A stretch of 5,963 nucleotides of DNA from NCBI GenBank assembly GCA_947374125.1, contig CANCAR010000171.1:1-5963 (forward strand). The letters run 5' to 3'. The notes beneath the pieces are model-generated. The model saw only the letters and a program-made list of their open reading frames with translations, searched no databases and was not told the origin of the DNA. Shown here in pieces: positions 1 to 4,274 of the stretch. This stretch comes from Hyphomicrobiales bacterium. GTDB lineage: Bacteria > Pseudomonadota > Alphaproteobacteria > Rhizobiales > Beijerinckiaceae. Within the stretch, counting starts at the first letter, position 1; each line of letters starts with the position of its first letter. The position numbers and the translations under genes were made by a program.

Positions 1-1
1 C

Positions 2-190
2 ACGGTGAAGGACATGGTTGCGGTTGAGAATGTCCGTGGCGGCATTTCGAAAGCCTCGATGATCCATAATGACGCGACGCCCGATATTCGGGTTGATCCA
101 GAAACCTATGCGGTGACGGCGGATGGTGAATTGCTGGTGTGCGCGCCAGCAACCGAGCTTCCGATGGCGCAGCGTTATTTTCTGTTCTAA
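2..190 (+). CDS. ureC: Urease subunit alpha, C-terminal end (partial)
   Basis: This is the 3' end of the gene for the catalytic subunit of urease, the cytoplasmic nickel enzyme that hydrolyses urea to ammonia and carbamate. Only 62 codons plus the TAA stop lie in the window. The frame is open to the left edge, so the GTG at position 5 is an internal Val, not a start. The reading contains the family's C-terminal pattern: NVRGGISK, then MIHNDA, VDPETY, VTADGELL and the very conserved ending LPMAQRYFLF. A full UreC is about 570 residues, so the nickel ligands and the carbamylated lysine lie outside the window. The ureE start follows 35 bp downstream, which fits a urease operon whose structural genes lie to the left. 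Confidence 0.96.
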   Translation, partial: TVKDMVAVENVRGGISKASMIHNDATPDIRVDPETYAVTADGELLVCAPATELPMAQRYFLF

Positions 191-225
191 GGTTTAAGCC
201 TCTTGTGTTGAAACGGGATTTTCTG

Positions 226-885
226 ATGCAGCGTGCCATTTCCATCGTCCGTAAAGCCGCCGTTAAAGCGGAGCGGGTTGTCGACTCCGTGAGCCTTGAC
301 CATGAAGGGCGGCACCGCCGCCGCATCGCTTTGCGCGGCGAAAAGGGCCTTGAATTTCTCCTCGACCTCGACAAGGCCACGGTGTTGAACGATGGCGACG
401 CGGTCAAACTTGAGAATGGCGGGTTGGTGCAGATCAAAGCTGCGCCGCAAACATTGTTGGAAGTCAGGGCGGAAAATCCGCTGCGGCTTTTGAAAACCGC
501 TTGGCATATCGGCAACCGCCATACGCCCTGCGAATTAACCGCCGATGCGCTGTATCTCGAAGACGATCACGTCTTGGCTGAAATGATCCGTGGTCTTGGG
601 TGCGCTACTGCCATTGTATCGCGTCCGTTCCAGCCCGAGCGTGGGGCATATGATGATCATGGTCACTCGCACGGGCATGGCCACGGCCACCATGATCATG
701 GTCATCATGATCATGCCCATCATGACCACGCTCACGATCATGGGCATTCGCATGCTAGCGGGCATAGCCATGCCGAGGCGCATGCGCATGTTCATGATGA
801 GAATTGTAAGCATGACCACGATCATGATCATGATCATGGTGTTGGTCACGCGCATGGGCACGGCCACGCGCATAAGCATGACTGA
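226..885 (+). CDS. ureE: Urease accessory protein UreE, nickel metallochaperone with a long His-rich tail
   Basis: UreE is a cytoplasmic dimer that binds nickel and passes it to UreG for insertion into urease. The 219-residue product has the usual two-domain body: an N-terminal peptide-binding-like domain (about 1-75) and a metal-binding domain (about 76-140). The latter contains the motif WHIGNRH (residues 93-99), whose last His matches the conserved dimer-interface nickel ligand of the family. From His145 to the end the protein is a tail of His alternating with Gly, Asp, Ala or Ser, with 34 His in 75 residues and one Cys (194). I chose the ATG at 226 because it gives the family N-terminus. 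Upstream in-frame codons would run back into ureC, although a GTG at 205 is possible. Only a weak purine stretch (ACGGGA, about 213-218) precedes it. The last 8 bp overlap ureF. Confidence 0.95.
   Translation: MQRAISIVRKAAVKAERVVDSVSLDHEGRHRRRIALRGEKGLEFLLDLDKATVLNDGDAVKLENGGLVQIKAAPQTLLEVRAENPLRLLKTAWHIGNRHTPCELTADALYLEDDHVLAEMIRGLGCATAIVSRPFQPERGAYDDHGHSHGHGHGHHDHGHHDHAHHDHAHDHGHSHASGHSHAEAHAHVHDENCKHDHDHDHDHGVGHAHGHGHAHKHD
658..882 (+). repeat. Low-complexity His-codon repeat tract inside ureE
   Basis: This tract encodes the UreE tail and is built mainly from irregular tandem copies of CAT/CAC alternating with GAT/GAC/GGC codons. Units such as CATGATCATGG recur, and there is a perfect run of ATGATC units around 820-838. 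The repetition leaves several frames on both strands open, which produces spurious His- or Met-rich ORFs. Such tracts can gain or lose units by slippage. That is general knowledge, and no length variation can be seen from one sequence. Confidence 0.8.
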
Positions 886-1558
886 GGGGGCAGCGCTTCC
901 GCTTTTGGTCTGGTTGTCGCCTTCGTTTCCTGTTGGTGCGTTTGCTTATTCGCATGGGCTGGAATGGGCGGTGGAGGCGGGCGACGTTACGGACGCAAAA
1001 AGCTGTCAGGCGTGGATTGCCGATCTGTTGGGCTATGGCTCTGGCCGAACGGATTCCATCCTGCTCGCCGAGGCATGGCGGGCGGTGATGGCATCTGATG
1101 AGGGAGCGCTCCGCAACATCGCCGAATTGGCCGTTGCCTTGCAGCCCTCCGCTGAGCGGCATTTGGAAGCGACCGCGCAGGGCAACGCGTTTATGACGGC
1201 GTCCCGCGCCGCTTGGCCAAGCGAGGCATTGTCGTTTTTAACACGCGCCTATGACGGCGATGTGGTTTACCCCGTTGCCGTGGGGGTCGCAGGCGCTGGC
1301 TTTTCGATGCCGCTTGCTGCCGTGCTGGATGCGTTTCTGTTGGGCTTTGTGACCAATCTCGTCTCTTCGGCCGTTCGCCTTGGGCCGATTGGCCAAACGG
1401 ATGGTCAGCGAACGATTGCAAGCCTTTTGCCGCTCGTTCGAAACGTCGCGCGAGAAACCGAGAGCGCGTCATTGGATGATCTTGGCAGCTCGGTTTTTCG
1501 CTCGGATATCGCCACCCTTTGTCACGAAACCCAGTATACAAGGTTGTTCCGCTCATGA
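878..1558 (+). CDS. ureF: Urease accessory protein UreF
   Basis: UreF is part of the UreD(H)-UreF-UreG complex that docks on apo-urease. It regulates the UreG GTPase so that nickel is inserted correctly. The 226-residue product is of normal family length and mostly helical. It carries the conserved N-terminal motif SPSFPVGAFAYSHGLE (residues 14-29), the RLGPIGQTDGQR region in the last third, and the typical end HETQYTRLFRS. The start is the ATG at 878. The frame stays open upstream to about 590, but that stretch only encodes a Met/Thr-rich translation of the ureE repeat and resembles no UreF. The ATG overlaps the ureE stop (ATGACTGA), and no Shine-Dalgarno sequence is visible in front of it, so initiation probably depends on translation of ureE. 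The stop overlaps the ureG start. Confidence 0.95.
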   Translation: MTEGAALPLLVWLSPSFPVGAFAYSHGLEWAVEAGDVTDAKSCQAWIADLLGYGSGRTDSILLAEAWRAVMASDEGALRNIAELAVALQPSAERHLEATAQGNAFMTASRAAWPSEALSFLTRAYDGDVVYPVAVGVAGAGFSMPLAAVLDAFLLGFVTNLVSSAVRLGPIGQTDGQRTIASLLPLVRNVARETESASLDDLGSSVFRSDIATLCHETQYTRLFRS

Positions 1559-2175
1559 CCCGTTCTTCCCATGGCCCGCTTCGCGTTGGTATTGGTGGCC
1601 CCGTCGGCTCCGGCAAAACGGCGCTGACCGAGGCGCTCTGCAAGCGCTTTCGTGATGTGTATGATTTGTGCGCGATCACGAACGATATTTACACCAAGGA
1701 AGATGCGCGGCTTTTGACAGTGGCTGGAGCGTTACCCGAAGAGCGTATTATGGGCGTTGAGACGGGCGGCTGCCCGCATACCGCCATCCGCGAAGATTGC
1801 TCGCTGAATTTGGCGGCGATTGATACGATGAACAAGAAATTTCCCGATCTTGACCTGATCCTGATTGAATCGGGCGGGGATAATTTGGCCGCCACCTTTT
1901 CGCCCGAGCTGGCCGATTTAACCGTCTATGTGATCGACGTCTCAGGCGGCGAGAAAATTCCACGCAAAGGCGGCCCGGGCATTACGCGGTCGGATATTCT
2001 GGTGATCAACAAGATTGATCTGGCGCCCTATGTGGGGGCAAGTCTTGAGGTAATGGACCGCGACGCGACCTTGATGCGCAAGGGTAAACCTTTTGTCTTT
2101 ACCAATGTGCGCGATGGCACAGGCGTTGATGTGGTGGCCGAGTTTATCGAGCGCGCGGGTGGTTTGAAGGGGTAG
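1555..2175 (+). CDS. ureG: Urease accessory protein UreG, nickel-insertion GTPase
   Basis: UreG is a SIMIBI-class GTPase related to HypB. It dimerises on binding Ni and GTP and releases Ni into urease on hydrolysis. The 206-residue product shows every expected motif: P-loop GPVGSGKT (15-22), TNDIYTKEDA (42-51), the nickel-binding Cys-Pro-His (73-75) within ETGGCPHTAIRED, ESGGDNL (104-110), and the guanine-specificity motif NKID (151-154). The start is the ATG at 1555, which shares ATGA with the ureF stop. Reading further upstream in frame would only add ureF-overlapping residues. A weak AAGG lies 11 nt before the start, so coupling to ureF translation is likely. It is the last gene of the visible operon. 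Length and motifs are normal and I see no damage. Confidence 0.97.
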   Translation: MTRSSHGPLRVGIGGPVGSGKTALTEALCKRFRDVYDLCAITNDIYTKEDARLLTVAGALPEERIMGVETGGCPHTAIREDCSLNLAAIDTMNKKFPDLDLILIESGGDNLAATFSPELADLTVYVIDVSGGEKIPRKGGPGITRSDILVINKIDLAPYVGASLEVMDRDATLMRKGKPFVFTNVRDGTGVDVVAEFIERAGGLKG

Positions 2176-2234
2176 GGTTTTTAGGGGGGCAAAGATTTCG
2201 TCTGCCTGCTTTTAATCAGCAAAACAAAGGATTT

Positions 2235-2396
2235 CCTTCTCCTTTAAGGAGAAGGTGGTCGCGGAGCGACCGGATGAGGTTCGGATCGCCCTTGATTACC
2301 TGCCGTGCTTTGCCGACGACGGATTAGCACCATTTGCTGTAAACATCAGTCCCTCATCCGTCGCCTTCGGCGACACCTTCTCCCTCAGGGAGAAGG
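2235..2396. repeat. Inverted pair of palindromic intergenic repeat units (RIME-like)
   Basis: The 272-bp gap between ureG and the convergent gene at 2448 holds no ORF of note but contains this structured element. Left unit 2235-2279 has a perfect 10-bp palindrome (arms CCTTCTCCTT/AAGGAGAAGG, one-base centre at 2245), then a hairpin GGTCGC-GGA-GCGACC (2257-2271), then GGATGAGG. Right unit 2352-2396 is its inverted counterpart: CCTCATCC, hairpin GTCGCC-TTC-GGCGAC (2360-2374), then a perfect 10-bp palindrome (CCTTCTCCCT/AGGGAGAAGG, centre 2386). A roughly 72-bp spacer separates them. The two units match at about 33 of 45 positions when one is inverted. This resembles RIME-type elements of rhizobia and relatives. 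That assignment rests on appearance and was not searched. No U-run follows either hairpin, so a role as a classical intrinsic terminator is not supported. Confidence 0.8.
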
Positions 2397-2447
2397 ATGT
2401 TTCCTATAAATTTTAGAGATAACTAAACTGAGCCGTAGGCGATTAAA

Positions 2448-3380
2448 CTAAATCAATTTAGCCGCGCGGGGATCATATTTGGCAAGGCGTTTCAAAAGAT
2501 ACTCGACCTCTGCCTTCGCTGCGACCGTCAACCCCGCCCCCGGTTTACGCTGAGCATCTGAGCCCAAAATGCCGCGCCGCATAAGGGTGTATTTTCTGAC
2601 CGCTAACCCTACGCCCTGTTGTTGCTCGTAGCGCATCAACGGCAAATGGGCGTCGAACAGGTCGTGCGCCTCGTCGCGTTTACCCGCCTTTTGCAAGGCG
2701 ACGACATCGACAAGAAGTTCGGGGAAGGCGTAACCCGTCATGGCACCATCAACGCCGCGTTCCATTTCGAAATCCAAAAACAAGCCGCCATTGCCGGTAA
2801 GGATTGAGACGTGGCGAAGGGTGCCCTCGGCCTCAAATTTCCGCAGTGTGCTGATTTTCTCTAAGCCCGGCCAGTCTTCGTGTTTCAGCATCACGCAGGA
2901 CGGGTTATCCATAATGATCCGGCGGATGACGCTCGGCGTCATGATGACACTCAGCGTGAGCGGATAGTCTTGTATGACAAAGGGAATATCCTTGCCAATC
3001 GCCTCAATCGCTTGGGCGTAATAGGTAACGATTTGATCATCTGTGCGCAGCGAGGGCGGCGGTGCGATCATCACACCGGCGGCACCCTTGATCATGACTT
3101 CATGGGCTAACGAGCGCATGGCCGCAAAGCCGGGGGCAGAAACGCCAACGATGAAGGGTAAATGCGGCGCGCGGTTGATGGTGCGTTCGGCAAAGGCAAC
3201 GGCCTCGCTCTGGTCGAGCTTGGGAGCCTCACCCATAATGCCAAGGATCGTCACGCCCGTGGCACCGGCTGCGACATAATGGTCGATCATCCGATCGGTG
3301 CTTGTCCAGTCAATCCCGCCGTCGTCGAGAAAGGGAGTGGGAGCGATGGGGTAAACGCCTTGGGCAGCACTGGTAAGCAT
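2448..3380 (-). CDS. DHDPS/NAL-superfamily aldolase or dehydratase of unknown substrate (DapA-like)
   Basis: The 310-residue product belongs to the class I, Schiff-base-forming TIM-barrel family that includes dihydrodipicolinate synthase, N-acetylneuraminate lyase and sugar-acid dehydratases. Family features are the N-terminal GVYPIAPTPF (8-17), the loop GIMGEAPKL (47-55) in place of GTTGES, Tyr139 in QDYPLTLS, the presumed Schiff-base Lys166 in VMLKHEDW, GNGG (196-199), and GVDGAMTGYAFPELL (209-223). The two Thr of the DapA proton relay are replaced by Ile48-Met49, and the Arg that binds the substrate carboxylate in DapA is replaced by Ser144. It is therefore unlikely to make dihydrodipicolinate and more likely acts on a 2-keto-sugar acid or similar compound, substrate undetermined. 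The ATG at 3380 has a good ribosome-binding site. It lies 102 bp downstream of the antitoxin gene and converges with ureG. Confidence 0.88.
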   Translation of the reverse strand: MLTSAAQGVYPIAPTPFLDDGGIDWTSTDRMIDHYVAAGATGVTILGIMGEAPKLDQSEAVAFAERTINRAPHLPFIVGVSAPGFAAMRSLAHEVMIKGAAGVMIAPPPSLRTDDQIVTYYAQAIEAIGKDIPFVIQDYPLTLSVIMTPSVIRRIIMDNPSCVMLKHEDWPGLEKISTLRKFEAEGTLRHVSILTGNGGLFLDFEMERGVDGAMTGYAFPELLVDVVALQKAGKRDEAHDLFDAHLPLMRYEQQQGVGLAVRKYTLMRRGILGSDAQRKPGAGLTVAAKAEVEYLLKRLAKYDPRAAKLI

Positions 3381-3385
3381 GAGGA

Positions 3386-3391
3386 TTCCTT
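3386..3391 (-). promoter_or_regulatory. Ribosome-binding site of the DHDPS-like gene
   Basis: On the minus strand AAGGAA ends 5 nt before the ATG at 3380, which is good spacing for a Shine-Dalgarno sequence and supports this start codon. Confidence 0.65.
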
Positions 3392-3482
3392 AAACACTGT
3401 ACTTTCGGTTAGGCTAGAGGGGGTGCATCGCTAGGGCAAGGGCAAGATGTTGTTTTTGCACGTGTGTTGACAATCCGCACCC

Positions 3483-3809
3483 TTACAGTATCGCTTCGAT
3501 ACCCTTGCGATGCGCAAGTGCCAACAGTTTAAGCGAAGGGCCGCTCGGTTTTTTTTCACCCCGTTCCCATTGGCTGATCAACGACGTCGTCACATTAAGG
3601 GCCATGGCGAAAACCGATTGGCTCATCTGGGCTTCCTCGCGTATATGTCTGATTTCTTCCGGCTCGAGCGGTCTTGTATGGGTGAGACACGCGACATCGA
3701 ATTCGCGCATCGTTGCCTTATCGATGGCACCTACCGAATGAAGGTCGCGAGCGGTCAAATGAACGGAGCGAAGAGCGTCGCTTTTATAAGGTTTTTGGTG
3801 TGCGGTCAT
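3483..3809 (-). CDS. Type II antitoxin, XRE-family HTH regulator (HigA-like)
   Basis: This is the likely antitoxin and autorepressor partner of the toxin gene just upstream. The 108-residue product has an N-terminal part (about 1-48) including the IDKATMREFD segment common in these antitoxins. A helix-turn-helix of the Cro/C1 type follows at about 52-100, including LEPEEIRHIREEAQMSQSVF, LNVTTSLISQWERGEKKPSG and LKLLAL. The recognition helix is expected around TTSLISQWERG. I prefer the ATG at 3809: it overlaps the toxin stop as ATGA and has GGAG (3819-3822) 9 nt upstream. An alternative ATG at 3824 would add five residues (MEKDR) but has little ribosome-binding signal. The toxin-first order and the HTH in the antitoxin resemble the HigBA arrangement. 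Family placement is confident, while target and toxin-neutralising activity are inferred. Confidence 0.9.
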   Translation of the reverse strand: MTAHQKPYKSDALRSVHLTARDLHSVGAIDKATMREFDVACLTHTRPLEPEEIRHIREEAQMSQSVFAMALNVTTSLISQWERGEKKPSGPSLKLLALAHRKGIEAIL

Positions 3810-4171
3810 TCGATCTTTCTCCATTTCTCGGTAACGAGAAGGTTGCTGATAACTTCTGAGCTAAGTCCTGATAATGCTTTGGCTAAGCTCCGATAAGTGG
3901 TTAGTTCGGTTGGGGTTAGATTAGATTGTTCATTTTTGGCAAAGATATGAATGAAAACAGCATGATTTTGATATTTAACAAAAATAATGGATCTTGCTCC
4001 CCCTGATTTGCCCTTTCCGGGAAGTTTGACGCGTTGCTTGATTAAACCATTTCCAAGATTGGCATCGATACGGCCCGCTTCAATTCCGGCGATGGCCGCC
4101 CGTAGAGCATCGTCCGCAATCCCCAAGCGTTTTGCCCGACGAGAAACGTCGCGGGTGATATAAGTGATCAC
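3806..4171 (-). CDS. Type II toxin, RelE/ParE-superfamily (RelE-like, COG4737 type)
   Basis: The 121-residue product matches the pattern of the RelE-like toxin family paired with XRE antitoxins. It has an N-terminal helical part (RRAKRLGIADDALRAAI), IEAGRIDANLGNGLIKQRV (30-48), PGKGKSGGAR with Arg60, a hydrophobic strand (SIIFVKY), IFAKNEQSNL (76-85), and a C-terminal Leu-rich helix. By family analogy it is probably a translation-dependent mRNA interferase, with Arg60 and the Lys-rich PGKGKSGG loop as candidate functional residues. Both are inferences. It starts with GTG at 4171, supported by a strong GGAGG 7 nt upstream, and overlaps the antitoxin start by 4 bp. Its DNA is AT-rich (about 36% GC over 3901-4020) compared with dnaE2 next door, which suggests it was acquired. 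No truncation is visible. Confidence 0.88.
   Translation of the reverse strand: MITYITRDVSRRAKRLGIADDALRAAIAGIEAGRIDANLGNGLIKQRVKLPGKGKSGGARSIIFVKYQNHAVFIHIFAKNEQSNLTPTELTTYRSLAKALSGLSSEVISNLLVTEKWRKIE
3819..3822 (-). promoter_or_regulatory. Ribosome-binding site deciding the antitoxin start
   Basis: GGAG on the minus strand, followed by AAAG, lies 9 nt before the ATG at 3809 and inside the end of the toxin gene. It overlaps the alternative ATG at 3824, so it can serve only the downstream start. This is why the 108-residue form is preferred. Confidence 0.55.
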
Positions 4172-4178
4172 CGAAGGT

Positions 4179-4183
4179 CCTCC
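4179..4183 (-). promoter_or_regulatory. Ribosome-binding site of the toxin gene
   Basis: GGAGG on the minus strand lies 7 nt before the GTG at 4171. It is the strongest Shine-Dalgarno match in the window and fixes the unusual GTG start of the toxin. Confidence 0.75.
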
Positions 4184-4237
4184 GCCTAGAAGTTTGACCG
4201 GTTAGATTTGGGATCGCTTTTACGATAAACTTACTTT

Positions 4238-4266
4238 TTTATAGCACTTAGTGTTATATTTGAAAA
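4238..4266 (-). promoter_or_regulatory. Predicted sigma-70-type promoter of the toxin-antitoxin operon
   Basis: On the minus strand a -35-like TTTTCA (4261-4266) and a -10-like TATAAA (4238-4243) are separated by exactly 17 bp. The -10 matches the consensus at 5 of 6 positions and the -35 at 4 of 6. Transcription would start near 4231 and give a leader of about 60 nt before the GTG at 4171. The -35 lies only a few bases past the dnaE2 stop, so the toxin-antitoxin pair has its own promoter rather than relying only on read-through. This is a prediction from sequence alone. Confidence 0.5.
4240..4258. promoter_or_regulatory. Palindromic candidate operator for the antitoxin
   Basis: TATAGCACTTAGTGTTATA is a 19-bp inverted repeat with 9-bp arms around a central T (4249) and a single G/T mismatch. 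It covers most of the spacer and part of the -10 of the predicted promoter, so a dimeric HTH protein bound here would block RNA polymerase. That is the usual autoregulation of type II toxin-antitoxin operons. The symmetry is seen directly. Binding by this antitoxin is inferred. Confidence 0.6.
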
Positions 4267-4274
4267 TCAATTTC

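Noticed and set aside
139..225. In-frame upstream extension of ureE starting at a GTG inside ureC
   Set aside because: It overlaps the conserved end of ureC and adds residues not found in UreE. The ATG at 226 gives the normal N-terminus.
654..835. Cluster of seven GATC sites in the ureE tail
   Set aside because: It follows from repeated Asp-His codons (GAT CAT). Alphaproteobacteria typically rely on GANTC methylation, so no regulatory meaning is supported.
590..877. In-frame upstream extension of ureF starting at a GTG
   Set aside because: The added 96 residues are a Met/Thr/Ile-rich reading of the ureE repeat. The recognisable UreF N-terminus begins at 878.
535..879. Long minus-strand Met-rich ORF opposite the ureE tail, and other open frames in the same tract
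   Set aside because: They are translations of the His-codon repeat in other frames. They are low complexity, have no family resemblance, and arise because the repeat contains few stop triplets in any frame.
658..882. CRISPR-like or tandem-repeat array
   Set aside because: The repetition is irregular, codon-phased and encodes protein. There are no constant repeats with unique spacers.
3411..3439. Minus-strand TTGCCC-17 bp-TAGCCT as a promoter for the DHDPS-like gene
   Set aside because: Only about 4 and 3 of 6 consensus matches, in a region where similar scores are easy to find. Some promoter may exist here, but this one is not supported enough to list.
3467..3495. Plus-strand TTGACA with a poor -10 (TATCGC) after 16 bp, a possible antisense promoter into the antitoxin gene
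   Set aside because: The -35 is perfect, but the -10 matches weakly and no plausible transcript or ORF follows. Chance cannot be excluded.
4213..4226. ATCG-6 nt-CGAT inverted repeat in the toxin leader
   Set aside because: Only four base pairs, so too weak to call a regulatory hairpin.
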